NCBI RefSeq assembly: GCF_001546115.1
Contig: NZ_KQ955208.1
Span: forward strand, 2,125,515 to 2,189,514
Reading direction: 5' to 3'
Source: Paracoccus aminovorans
Lineage (GTDB): Bacteria; Pseudomonadota; Alphaproteobacteria; Rhodobacterales; Rhodobacteraceae
Length of the DNA stretch: 64,000 bases
The translations under genes and the position numbers were made by a program. The notes under the pieces were generated by a model. It made no database searches, was not told where the DNA came from, and saw only the letters and a program-made list of their open reading frames with translations. Shown piece after piece: positions 56,360-64,000 of the stretch. The first letter of the stretch is position 1. Each line of letters opens with the position of its first letter.

Positions 56360-57310
56360 TCACCCGCGCGGGGGCTGGCTTGCCAGCTTGAGCCGCGCCT
56401 GGGTGACGATGCTGCCCGGCGCGACCGGGGCGGTCAGCCAGACGCCGCCGCCGATGACCGCGCCCTTGCCGATGGTGATGCGGCCCAGGATGGTGGCGCC
56501 GGCATAGATCACCACGTCGTCCTCGATCACCGGATGGCGGGGCTGGCCCTTGACCAGGGCGCCGCCGCTATCGGTCTCGAAGCGCTTGGCGCCCAGCGTG
56601 ACCTGCTGATACAGCCGCACATTGCGCCCGATCACCGCGGTCTCGCCGATCACCACGCCGGTGCCGTGGTCGATGAAACAGGCCGGGCCGATCTGCGCGC
56701 CGGGATGGATGTCGATGCCGGTGACGGCATGGGAATATTCCGCCATGATGCGCGCGATCATGGTCGCGCCCAGCCCGAACAGCGCATGCGCGATGCGGTG
56801 GCGCAGGGCGGCCGCGACGCCGGGAAAGCAGAAGACGATCTCGTCCAGGCTTTTCGCCGAAGGATCGCCGGCATAGGCGGCGGCGATATCGGTGTCATGC
56901 AGGTCGCGAATGCGGGGCAGGGCGGCCATGAAGCCGTTCGCCGCCTGCCGGGCGGCGCTGTGCGCGGCATCGGGCTGCGCGGTTTCGGCCAGCAGGAACT
57001 CCAGCTCGATCTGCCGCGCCAGCCGGTCGCGCAGCTGCGGCAGCATCTTGGCGACAAGGCCATCGCTGCGCTCGGGCTTCAGTCCCGAGGGACCGTAATG
57101 GCGCGGATAGAGCAGCGCCACCACGTCGGACAGGATGGCGACGATCTCGGCCTTGGCGGGCAGCCGCGGCACCGGCCGGCCGGCATAGCGGCGCTGCTGC
57201 GAGAGGAGCCGCATCAGCCGCAGCTTCTCGGCTACCTCGGCAAGATCGGGGTCGCCGGGCAATTCGGTTGCGTCCGGCAGCAGCGTCCGGCGTCGGGAAA
57301 TGTCGTTCAT
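56360..57310 (-). CDS. epsC: serine O-acetyltransferase (EpsC/CysE type)
   Basis: Acetylates serine with acetyl-CoA to give O-acetylserine, the carbon skeleton for cysteine synthesis. The 316 residues comprise an N-terminal helical domain (about 15-175) and a left-handed beta-helix of hexapeptide repeats (about 185-290): GIDIHPGAQIGPACFIDHGTGVVIGETAVIGRNVRLYQ, with the catalytic His in DHGTG, and GKGAVIGGGVWL. The ATG at 57310 lies two bases after the stop of the GST-like gene, so they form one transcript. The length is typical for the EpsC subgroup. Confidence 0.93.
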   Translation of the reverse strand: MNDISRRRTLLPDATELPGDPDLAEVAEKLRLMRLLSQQRRYAGRPVPRLPAKAEIVAILSDVVALLYPRHYGPSGLKPERSDGLVAKMLPQLRDRLARQIELEFLLAETAQPDAAHSAARQAANGFMAALPRIRDLHDTDIAAAYAGDPSAKSLDEIVFCFPGVAAALRHRIAHALFGLGATMIARIMAEYSHAVTGIDIHPGAQIGPACFIDHGTGVVIGETAVIGRNVRLYQQVTLGAKRFETDSGGALVKGQPRHPVIEDDVVIYAGATILGRITIGKGAVIGGGVWLTAPVAPGSIVTQARLKLASQPPRG

Positions 57311-57312
57311 CT

Positions 57313-58059
57313 TTACCAATCGGGGCGAAGGATGGGCCGGGCCGCCGCCTGGGCGGGGACAGGGGACGGGTTCGGACGCAGCGGCAGCACCTTGCGCCCG
57401 GGGGCGCCGTCGAAACATCGGTCCCAATCCTCGACGGCCAAGGCGACGGCCGCGCTCTGCGCCGCCAGTTCGTCCAGGAAGGCCCGTCCGGCGGCAAGGC
57501 TCAGGACGCGGCGCGCCTCGGGTCGGGCCAGCAGCAGCGCCAGCCGCCGTGCCGCGCCGGGCAGGCCGTCGCCCAGGTGCAGCCCGTGCCGGCGGTCCAG
57601 CACGGCCAGCCGCCACAAGAGCGGCGCCAGCGCGATGTCGAGGTTCGAGCACTCGCCTTCAGGCAGCGCCTGCAATTCGGCCTCGATCCCCAGCAGGCGC
57701 TGGCGCAGCGCGAAGACCGCGAGGTCGAGATCGCGCAGGTTGCGGGCCGCCAGCACCGCCGCCATCGCCTGCTGCGCCGCATCCGCATCCGCGATCAGCT
57801 GGCGGTGGCGGGCGCGCAGCGCCGGTTCGGCCGGGTGCAGGGGCTGGCCGGGATGCAGATCCTCGATCAGCTCCAGCATGGCGACCGGGCTTTCGATGGC
57901 CAGCACCAGCCCGGGCGCCTGCCTGATCAGCAGGCGGGTCTTGCCGGGGCTGCGCAGGGGCGCGAAATCCCGGCCGCGCAGGGCCAACGCCAGCCCGGCG
58001 CGCTGCGCGACCGGGCACAGGGGCGCGCCGCTGATTCGGAAACGGGGATGGCGTGACAT
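57313..58059 (-). CDS. glutathione S-transferase-like protein
   Basis: A 248-residue protein with a thioredoxin-fold N-terminus (GAPLCPVAQRAGLALALRGRDFAPL, resembling the CPxxQR start of GST-N domains) and an all-helical C-terminal half (about 85-230). The conserved Cys in LCPVAQR suggests thiol transfer. Function is unknown; coupling to epsC by a two-base gap suggests a role in sulfur or thiol metabolism. GGAGGG is seven bases upstream of the ATG at 58059. An operator-like palindrome lies about 50 bases upstream of the start. Confidence 0.7.
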   Translation of the reverse strand: MSRHPRFRISGAPLCPVAQRAGLALALRGRDFAPLRSPGKTRLLIRQAPGLVLAIESPVAMLELIEDLHPGQPLHPAEPALRARHRQLIADADAAQQAMAAVLAARNLRDLDLAVFALRQRLLGIEAELQALPEGECSNLDIALAPLLWRLAVLDRRHGLHLGDGLPGAARRLALLLARPEARRVLSLAAGRAFLDELAAQSAAVALAVEDWDRCFDGAPGRKVLPLRPNPSPVPAQAAARPILRPDW

Positions 58060-58110
58060 CGGTTGACCCTCCGGGACTGGTCGGCTCCGACGGCCATGAT
58101 CCTCGCCTAT

Positions 58111-58131
58111 ACACGACAAATCAAGACGTGT
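58111..58131. promoter_or_regulatory. second ACACG-N11-CGTGT site, in the epsC/ssu divergent region
   Basis: ACACG (58111-58115) and CGTGT (58127-58131) have the same arms and 11-base spacing as the site ahead of lrp (55458-55462 and 55474-55478). The 332-base divergent region 58060-58391 also has an isolated ATCGTGT at 58311-58317 near the ssuD start, in an A+T-rich patch. Apart from that it holds no gene that I can support. Confidence 0.6.
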
Positions 58132-58391
58132 TTTTACGCGGCTCCGGTGGCATGCTGGCGGGGCGGCGGAACAGGAACCCGCCGCGCCGCCATCCTTGCG
58201 TGCCATCGGTCCGCCGCTGCCGCGCCAGGTGGAAAATGGTTTCGGATTGGGCAGCACAGCGCGGAAACCCGCCCTAATCTCGGCAGAGGCATTTAATCAC
58301 TATATACTCAATCGTGTTTATGTGTATTCTGATTCTCGAAAACAGGCCGCCGCCCCGTCGGCGCGGCCCCGATTTGCGAAAGGACCGGCAC

Positions 58392-59579
58392 ATGAGCATC
58401 GAAACGCCCGACAAGATCCGGGTTCTGTGGTTTCTGCCCACGCATGGCGACAGCCGCTACCTGGGCACGGCCGAGGGTGGCCGCGCGGTGAACCTGCCCT
58501 ATCTGCGCCAGATCGCGCAGGCCGCTGATGCACTTGGCTATTACGGCGTGCTGCTGCCCACCGGCCGCAGCTGCGAGGACAGCTGGGTCACCGCCGCCGC
58601 GCTGGCCTCGCAGACCGAAAAGCTGCGCTTCCTGGTCGCGGTGCGGCCGGGGCTGCAATCGCCGACGCTGGCGGCGCGGATGACGGCGACGCTGGACCGG
58701 CTGTCGAACGGCCGGCTGCTGATCAATGTCGTGACCGGCGGCGACCCGATCGAGAATGCCGGTGACGGCATCCACCTGAGCCATGCCGAACGCTATGAGG
58801 TGACCGAGGAATTCCTGAACGTCTACAAGGCTCTCCTGGCCGGCGAGACGGTGAATCACCAAGGCAGGCACCTGCAGATCGAGGACGGCAAGCTGCTGTT
58901 CCATCCGCTGCAGGAAAACGGCCCGCCGCTGTTTTTCGGCGGCTCGTCGGATGCCGCCAATGCGGTCGCCGCGCGGCAGATCGACAAATACCTGACCTGG
59001 GGCGAGCCTCCGGCGCAGGTCCGCGCCAAGATCGAAAGCGTGCGCCGCCTGGCCGAGGCCGAGGGCCGCGAGGTCAGCTTCGGCATCCGCCTGCATGTCA
59101 TCGTGCGCGAGACCAATGCCGAGGCCTGGCAGGCCGCCGAGCAGCTGATCAGCAAGCTGGACGACGCCACCATCGCCACCGCCCAGGCGAATTTCGCCCG
59201 CATGGATTCGGTCGGCCAGGCGCGCATGGCGGCGCTGCACGGCGGGCGGCGCGACAAGCTGGAAATCAGCCCGAACCTCTGGGCCGGGGTGGGGCTGGTG
59301 CGCGGCGGGGCCGGCACGGCGCTGGTCGGCGATGCCGAGACCGTGGCCGAGCGCATCGACGAATACCGCCGCATCGGCATCGATACCTTCATCCTGTCGG
59401 GCTATCCGCACCTGGAAGAGGCCTACAGCTTCGGCGAGCGGGTGCTGCCGCTCCTGCCCCTGGACCATCCGCTGCCGCAGCCGCAGGTCTCGGCGCATCT
59501 CGGGCCCTTCGGCGAGACGGTGGGCAACGACCATCGCCCGGCGGCGCAGCGGCCGCAACTGGCCCTTGCCGGAGGTTGA
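58392..59579 (+). CDS. ssuD: FMNH2-dependent alkanesulfonate monooxygenase (LLM family)
   Basis: Cleaves the C-S bond of alkanesulfonates with FMNH2 and oxygen, releasing sulfite for cysteine synthesis. The 395 residues form a luciferase-like TIM barrel with the segments [15 protein letters not shown] near the N-terminus, [39 protein letters not shown] and [16 protein letters not shown]. The C-terminal 30 residues are hydrophilic. AAAGGA is seven bases upstream of the ATG at 58392, preferred over an in-frame start at 58314. It is the first gene of the ssu-like cluster. Confidence 0.92.
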   Translation: MSIETPDKIRVLWFLPTHGDSRYLGTAEGGRAVNLPYLRQIAQAADALGYYGVLLPTGRSCEDSWVTAAALASQTEKLRFLVAVRPGLQSPTLAARMTATLDRLSNGRLLINVVTGGDPIENAGDGIHLSHAERYEVTEEFLNVYKALLAGETVNHQGRHLQIEDGKLLFHPLQENGPPLFFGGSSDAANAVAARQIDKYLTWGEPPAQVRAKIESVRRLAEAEGREVSFGIRLHVIVRETNAEAWQAAEQLISKLDDATIATAQANFARMDSVGQARMAALHGGRRDKLEISPNLWAGVGLVRGGAGTALVGDAETVAERIDEYRRIGIDTFILSGYPHLEEAYSFGERVLPLLPLDHPLPQPQVSAHLGPFGETVGNDHRPAAQRPQLALAGG

Positions 59580-59583
59580 GGCG

Positions 59584-61032
59584 ATGAACGCGCCCCATTC
59601 CCCGGCCCTGCGCGTGGTCATCGTCGGCGGCGGCTTCACCGGCGCCGCGCTGGCCTGGCAACTGGCGCGGATGCGCCTGCCGCTGCGCCTGACCGTGGTC
59701 GAGCCGCGCGCCGAGCTGGGGCGAGGGCTGGCCTATTCCGCCACCGACCCCGCGCATCGCATCAACGTGCCGGCGCATCGCATGTCGCTCGACCCCGAGA
59801 ACCGGGCGGATTTCGCCGAATGGCTGGCCGAGAATCCCGACGCTCTGGATGTCCGGGCACGGACGGGGAACGGTGACGTCTTCCCGCAGCGCGCGCTTTT
59901 CGGCCGCTACATGGCCGAGCGGCTGGCGCCGCATCTGCGCTCGGGCGCGCTGCGCCATGTCCGGGCCAGGGTCAGCGACATCCAGCGCGACGGCGAGGAT
60001 TCGCTGCTGCTGATGTTGTCGGACGACAGCCGCATCCACGCCGACCTGCTGGTGCTGGCCACCGGCCACCCGGCGCCGGCCCTGCCGCGCGTGCTGTCGA
60101 CCATCGCCAATGCGCCGGGGCTGATCGCCGATCCGAACGACGCCGCGCGGCTGGCGCAAGTCCCGGCCGAGGCGCGGGTGCTGATCCTGGGCGCCGCGCT
60201 CAGCGCCGCCGATGTGGTGACGACGCTGGAACGCCAGGGCCATCGCGGCCCGATCGCCTGCCTGTCGCGGCACGGGCTGCGCTCGCGCGGACACGGGCCG
60301 GTCGGCCAGGACAGCGATGCCGATTTCACCGATCCGCCGATCCGCAGCGCATCCGAGCTGCTGCGCCGGGTGCGCCACGCCATCGTCGACGATCAGGCGC
60401 GCGGGCAGGGCTGGCACGCGACCTTCGATCGCCTGCGCGAGCAGGGGCCGGTGATCTGGCAGGCCCTGGGTGACGACGGCCGCCGACGGCTGCTGCGCCA
60501 CCTGCGGACCTGGTGGGACGTGCACCGCTATCGCCTGCCGCCGCAGACCGAGGCGGTGGTCGAGCGCCTGGCCGCCTCGGGCCGGCTGCGCTATCTGGCC
60601 GGGCATCTTCTGGCCGCCGAAGAGGTTGCCGCCGGCGAGCTGCGCATCGACTGGCGTCCGCGCGGCGCCCGCTCGGCGCTGAGCCAGAGCTTCGACCGCG
60701 TCATCGTCACCACCGGCCCGGCGCAGGACCGATGTATCGGCGCCAACCCGGCGCTTGGCGCGCTCGAGCGGCTGGGGCTGATCGCGCCCTGTCCGCTGGG
60801 GCTGGGCCTGGCCGTGACCGATACCTGCGTGGCGCTGTCGGCCCAGGGCCGCCCCGCCGAACAGGTGCTGGTCGCAGGCCCGCTGGCGCGCGGCCATGTC
60901 GGCGAACTTATCGGCGTCCCGGAATGCGCCGCCCATGCCCGCGAGGTCGCCCGCCGCATCGCCCGGCACGCGCTGCTGGCCCCCATCCTGCGCAGCCCCG
61001 GCCAACCGGCCCCGGCTGTCCATCCGTCCTGA
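59584..61032 (+). CDS. FAD/NAD(P)-binding protein of the sulfonate cluster
   Basis: A 482-residue flavoprotein with a dinucleotide-binding motif at the N-terminus (VVIVGGGFTGAALAWQLARM, residues about 11-30), then GRGLAYSATDPAHRINVPAHRMSLDP and a second Rossmann stretch (ARVLILGAALSAADVV). It belongs to the NAD_binding_9-like family often annotated only as FAD/NAD(P)-binding. It sits between the monooxygenase and the FMN reductase genes, so an auxiliary role in sulfonate oxidation, such as handling an aldehyde or providing reduced flavin, is suggested by context only. Confidence 0.75.
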   Translation: MNAPHSPALRVVIVGGGFTGAALAWQLARMRLPLRLTVVEPRAELGRGLAYSATDPAHRINVPAHRMSLDPENRADFAEWLAENPDALDVRARTGNGDVFPQRALFGRYMAERLAPHLRSGALRHVRARVSDIQRDGEDSLLLMLSDDSRIHADLLVLATGHPAPALPRVLSTIANAPGLIADPNDAARLAQVPAEARVLILGAALSAADVVTTLERQGHRGPIACLSRHGLRSRGHGPVGQDSDADFTDPPIRSASELLRRVRHAIVDDQARGQGWHATFDRLREQGPVIWQALGDDGRRRLLRHLRTWWDVHRYRLPPQTEAVVERLAASGRLRYLAGHLLAAEEVAAGELRIDWRPRGARSALSQSFDRVIVTTGPAQDRCIGANPALGALERLGLIAPCPLGLGLAVTDTCVALSAQGRPAEQVLVAGPLARGHVGELIGVPECAAHAREVARRIARHALLAPILRSPGQPAPAVHPS

Positions 61033-61061
61033 TCCCAGGGACCAACCGACAGGAGATCCTC

Positions 61062-61646
61062 ATGTCCACCCTGACCATCGCCGGCTTTGCCGGCAGCTTT
61101 TCCGCGCCCTCGCGCAGCCGCGCCCTGGTGCAGGCCGCCGTCGACCTGGCCGCCGACCGCTTCGGTGCCATCGGCCATGTCTTCGACCTGGCCGACCTGG
61201 GCCCGTCGCTGGGCCATGCCCGCCGGCTGGGCGATCTGGAGCCCGAGGCGCTGGCCCATGTGACCGAGCTGATCCGCGCCGACGCGCTGGTCATCGCGAG
61301 CCCGGTCCACAAGGGCAGCTATGCGGGGCTGTTCAAGCATGTCTTCGACCTGCTCGACCCCGACATGCTGGCCGGCAAGCCGGTCCTGCTGGCCGCGACC
61401 GGCGGCGGCGACCGCCACGCGCTGATGATCGAGCACCAGCTGCGCCCGCTTTTCGGCTTCTTCGAGGCGCAGCCGCTGGCCACCGGCGTCTATGTGGCGG
61501 ATCGCGAATTCGTCGGCGGCAAGCTGGCCGACGATGCCGCCCATGCGCGGCTCAGCCGGGCGGTGAACCAGTTCGCGCCTTTCCTGGCTCCCTATTCCCT
61601 GCCCGAACCGGCGGCCGACGCCGCCCCGCTGCTGCAAGCATTCTGA
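61062..61646 (+). CDS. ssuE: NAD(P)H-dependent FMN reductase (SsuE/MsuE family)
   Basis: Supplies FMNH2 to the monooxygenase. The 194-residue flavodoxin-like fold has the flavin-phosphate motif GFAGSFSAPSRSRALVQ, then LVIASPVHKGSYAGLFKHVFDLL, VLLAATGGGDRH and a conserved EHQLRPLFGFFEA, as in MsuE. The ATG at 61062 follows AGGAGA eight bases upstream. Its position between the oxidoreductase and the transporter genes agrees with the usual organisation of sulfonate clusters. Confidence 0.9.
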   Translation: MSTLTIAGFAGSFSAPSRSRALVQAAVDLAADRFGAIGHVFDLADLGPSLGHARRLGDLEPEALAHVTELIRADALVIASPVHKGSYAGLFKHVFDLLDPDMLAGKPVLLAATGGGDRHALMIEHQLRPLFGFFEAQPLATGVYVADREFVGGKLADDAAHARLSRAVNQFAPFLAPYSLPEPAADAAPLLQAF

Positions 61647-61656
61647 GAGGATCACC

Positions 61657-62640
61657 ATGACCATCACCATCTCGCGCCGCGGCGCCATCGGACTGGGCCT
61701 GGCCGCGGCGCTGGCGCCCTTGGCCGCCCCGGGCGTGCTGCGCGCCGCCCCGGCCAAGACCCTGCGCGTCGGCTGGCAAAAGGGCGGGCTCCTGGGCCTC
61801 GTCAAGGGCTCGGGCGCCTTCGAGCAGGCGCTGGCCGACCAGGGCATCAGCGTCAGCTGGTCCGAGTTCACCTCGGGCCCGCCGCTGCTCGAGGCCTTGT
61901 CGGCCAATGCGCTGGACTTCGGCTATACCGGCAACGTGCCGCCGATCTTCGCCCATGCCGCGCGCGGCAACCTGGTCTTCGTCGGCGCCGGCGAGGGCTC
62001 GCGCGAGGGGCACGCCATCCTGGTGCCCAAGGATTCGCCGATCCAAAAGGTCGAGGATCTGAAAGGCCAGACCGTGGCCTTCAAGCGCGGCAGCTCGGCG
62101 CATTACGCCACCATCAAGCTGCTGCGCGCCGCCGGGCTGGCGCTGGACGACATCAAGCCGCAGGATCTGGCGCCGCCCGATGCCATCGCCGCCTTCGACG
62201 CCGGCGCCATCGGGGCCTGGACGATCTGGGATCCCTATTTCGCCTCGGCCGAGGCGCGCTCGAACACCCGCGTGCTGATCACGACCGAGGGGCTGGAGCC
62301 GGACTACAACTTCTATTCCGCCAATGCCGATTACGCCCGCGAAAACCCCGAGCTGATCGGCCGGCTGGTCAAGACCGTGCAGGCGGTGGGCCAGAAGGGC
62401 CAGGCCGACCTGCCGGCGACCATCGCCACCTTTTCGAAGGAAACCGGCCTGCCGGCCCCGGTCATCGAGCGCTTCCTGACCCGCAAGGGCAGCGACCTCG
62501 GGCTGGTCGGCTTCATCGAGCCGAAGCATGTCGCCTATGAACAGGCCCTGGCCGACGAGTTCCTGAAGCTGGGCATCATCCCTCGGCAGCTGGACATCGC
62601 CTCGGTGGTCTGGACGCCGACCGCGGGACAGGGGGCGTGA
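61657..62640 (+). CDS. ssuA: sulfonate ABC transporter substrate-binding protein SsuA
   Basis: Periplasmic binding protein of 327 residues for aliphatic sulfonates. The N-terminus has a twin-arginine signal (SRRGAIGLGLAAALAPLAAPG), followed by TLRVGWQKGGLLGLVKGSG, and the family segment VAFKRGSSAHYATIKLLRAAGL. FTSGPPLLEALSANALDFGYTGNVPPIFA forms the ligand-facing region. The ATG lies 10 bases after the FMN reductase stop, with GAGAGGA just before it. The exact sulfonate is unknown. Confidence 0.92.
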   Translation: MTITISRRGAIGLGLAAALAPLAAPGVLRAAPAKTLRVGWQKGGLLGLVKGSGAFEQALADQGISVSWSEFTSGPPLLEALSANALDFGYTGNVPPIFAHAARGNLVFVGAGEGSREGHAILVPKDSPIQKVEDLKGQTVAFKRGSSAHYATIKLLRAAGLALDDIKPQDLAPPDAIAAFDAGAIGAWTIWDPYFASAEARSNTRVLITTEGLEPDYNFYSANADYARENPELIGRLVKTVQAVGQKGQADLPATIATFSKETGLPAPVIERFLTRKGSDLGLVGFIEPKHVAYEQALADEFLKLGIIPRQLDIASVVWTPTAGQGA

Positions 62641-62641
62641 C

Positions 62642-63460
62642 ATGAGCCTGGCCGAAACCCTGAACGTGCAGCGCCTGGCCGGCTGGCGGCCGGGCCTGCC
62701 CTCCTCGGCGGCGCTGCTGCCCTGTGCGGTGCCGGCGGCGATCCTTGCGCTGTGGGAGATCGCCGGCGCAACCGGGCTGGTCGCGGATACGGTGCTGCCG
62801 CGCCCCTCGACCATCCTTGCGACCGGCGTGCGCATGACTGCCTCGGGCGAGCTTTTCACCCATCTCGGCGTCTCGGCGGCGCGGGCGCTGGCGGGGCTGG
62901 CGATCGGCGGCGGCATCGGCTTTGCGCTGGGGGTCGCCAACGGCGTCTCGCGCCTGTCCGAGACGCTGACCGACACCACGCTGCAGATGATCCGCAACAT
63001 CCCGCACCTGGCGCTGATCCCGCTGGTGATCCTGTGGTTCGGCATCGGCGAAGGCGCCAAGCTGTTCCTGGTGGCGCTCGGGGTATTCTTCCCGATCTAC
63101 CTGAACACGCTGCACGGCATCCGCAACGTCGATCCGCAGCTGATCGAGATGGGCCGCGCCTATGGCATGAACGGCCGCACCTTGTTCCGCCGCGTGGTGC
63201 TGCCCGGCGCGCTGCCCTCGATCTTCGTCGGGCTGCGCTATGGCCTCGGCATCATGTGGCTGACGCTGATCGTGGCGGAAACGCTCTCGGCCTCGTCGGG
63301 CCTGGGCTACATGGCGATGCAGGCGCGCGAATTCATGGTGCTGGACGTCGTGGTGCTGTCGATCCTGCTGTATGCGGCGCTCGGCAAGCTCGCCGACACG
63401 CTGACCCGCGCGCTGGAGCGCCGCGCCCTGAAATGGAGCCCCGCCTATGCAAGCCGCTAG
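62642..63460 (+). CDS. ssuC: sulfonate ABC transporter permease SsuC
   Basis: A 272-residue inner-membrane permease with about six helices. The family loop near the C-terminal half is visible: [43 protein letters not shown], which couples to the ATPase, and [28 protein letters not shown]. It starts one base after the ssuA stop. Its end overlaps the ATPase gene by 14 bases. Confidence 0.93.
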   Translation: MSLAETLNVQRLAGWRPGLPSSAALLPCAVPAAILALWEIAGATGLVADTVLPRPSTILATGVRMTASGELFTHLGVSAARALAGLAIGGGIGFALGVANGVSRLSETLTDTTLQMIRNIPHLALIPLVILWFGIGEGAKLFLVALGVFFPIYLNTLHGIRNVDPQLIEMGRAYGMNGRTLFRRVVLPGALPSIFVGLRYGLGIMWLTLIVAETLSASSGLGYMAMQAREFMVLDVVVLSILLYAALGKLADTLTRALERRALKWSPAYASR

Positions 63461-64000
63461 CATCCTGCCCCGCGACGTCCCGATCCCGCCCATGCTGCGC
63501 GACCAGGCGGCCGGCGCCGAGGTGCAGCTGCGCGGCCTGGGCCGCAGCTTCGACGGCCAGCGCGTGCTGGCGAACCTGGACCTGACGGTGCGGCCGGGCG
63601 AGTTCCTGTCCATCGTCGGCAAAAGCGGCTGCGGCAAGTCCACGCTGCTGCGGCTGGTCGCCGGGCTGGACCAGCCCACCGCGGGCAGCGTCGCCGTGGA
63701 CGGGCTGCCGGCCGAAACCGGCGGCGAGCGGGCGCGGATCATGTTCCAGGAGCCGCGCCTGCTGCCCTGGGCCTCGGTGGCCGAGAACGTCGCCCTGGGG
63801 CTGCGGCACGGGCGCGACGACCGCGCGGTGGCCGAGGCGCTGGATTCGGTGCAGCTGGCCGACAAGGCCGGGTTCTGGCCGGCGCAGCTGTCGGGTGGCC
63901 AGCGTCAGCGCGTGGCGCTGGCGCGGGCGCTGGTCAGCCATCCGGGCCTTCTGCTGCTCGACGAGCCCCTGGGGGCGCTCGATGCGCTGACCCGGCTGAC
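63447..64000 (+). CDS. ssuB: sulfonate ABC transporter ATP-binding protein SsuB (partial)
   Basis: The first 184 codons of the ATPase, running off the end of the window. It has Walker [10 protein letters not shown], the Q-loop [10 protein letters not shown], the signature [16 protein letters not shown] and Walker [18 protein letters not shown], all close to those of SsuB/TauB. The ATG at 63447 lies inside the end of ssuC, so both are translated together. The C-terminal part is not available. Confidence 0.92.
   Translation, partial: MQAASILPRDVPIPPMLRDQAAGAEVQLRGLGRSFDGQRVLANLDLTVRPGEFLSIVGKSGCGKSTLLRLVAGLDQPTAGSVAVDGLPAETGGERARIMFQEPRLLPWASVAENVALGLRHGRDDRAVAEALDSVQLADKAGFWPAQLSGGQRQRVALARALVSHPGLLLLDEPLGALDALTRL

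Noticed and set aside
58063-58296. 77-codon frame between the GST-like and ssuD genes
   Set aside because: It overlaps the operator-like site, has no ribosome binding site and a random-looking composition; the region is better read as divergent control DNA.
58314-58391. N-terminal extension of ssuD, or a leader peptide starting at 58314 or 58320
   Set aside because: The in-frame extension covers the Shine-Dalgarno of the ATG at 58392 and is Pro/Arg-rich, unlike SsuD. A cysteine at its second position hints at a leader, but nothing else supports it.

Overview
The window is high-GC chromosomal DNA (about two thirds G+C by eye) from an alphaproteobacterium of the Rhodobacteraceae, most like Paracoccus. 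The basis is gene content and order (tolQRAB-pal-cpoB-tilS-ftsH, ruvC-ruvA-htpX-ruvB, a fused phaAB antiporter subunit, a hutF-type histidine operon, dinB ending in a clamp-binding motif) and the residue-level character of the proteins. No rRNA, tRNA, CRISPR array or prophage was seen. Nearly all of it is core metabolism and cell-envelope maintenance. The only clearly mobile stretch is the first 1.9 kb.

Layout. 1-2000: a lower-GC fragment, a decayed IS3-family element bounded by imperfect inverted repeats (286-1618), and scraps of two other IS3-type elements, next to a glutamate dehydrogenase gene. 3.6-13.7 kb: a YdeI-like gene, ybgC, then tolQ-tolR-tolA-tolB-pal-cpoB, tilS and ftsH, closed by a strong terminator. 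13.7-18.0 kb: a 26-residue putative membrane peptide, chorismate mutase, a repeat-bearing convergent junction, and on the minus strand ruvC-ruvA-htpX-ruvB plus a hotdog thioesterase. 18.1-23.9 kb: the six-gene Pha/Mrp sodium (potassium)/proton antiporter operon with genes overlapping or nearly touching. 24-28.9 kb: dapA, a soluble lytic transglycosylase, an EamA transporter and an inositol-phosphatase-like gene.

28.9-41.7 kb: a complete histidine-utilisation region. hutF-hutC run leftward and hutI-hutH-hutG-(CoA-transferase)-(acyl-CoA dehydrogenase)-hutU plus a polar amino-acid ABC importer run rightward from a shared control region with two 15-bp direct repeats. The route is histidine to urocanate to imidazolonepropionate to formiminoglutamate to N-formylglutamate to glutamate plus formate. 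The two acyl-CoA enzymes translationally coupled inside the operon are not part of the textbook pathway and are the most interesting feature of the window. One hypothesis is a side entry that turns imidazolepropionate into urocanate.

41.8-51.6 kb: an old-yellow-enzyme oxidoreductase, a patatin-like lipase, a CNNM/CorC-type CBS protein, an OxyR-like regulator retaining both redox cysteines, a minus-strand iron-uptake set (siderophore-interacting protein, exbB, exbD, tonB), and a class V aminotransferase. 51.8-56.0 kb: an MsbA-like exporter, ygfZ, dinB and an Lrp-type regulator. 56.3-64.0 kb: sulfur metabolism, with a GST-like gene plus serine acetyltransferase (epsC/cysE) leftward and a sulfonate cluster (ssuD-like monooxygenase, FAD/NAD(P) protein, FMN reductase, ssuA, ssuC, partial ssuB) rightward. 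The pattern ACACG-N11-CGTGT occurs both ahead of the lrp gene and in the divergent sulfur control region, which suggests that the Lrp protein regulates sulfur or cysteine metabolism.
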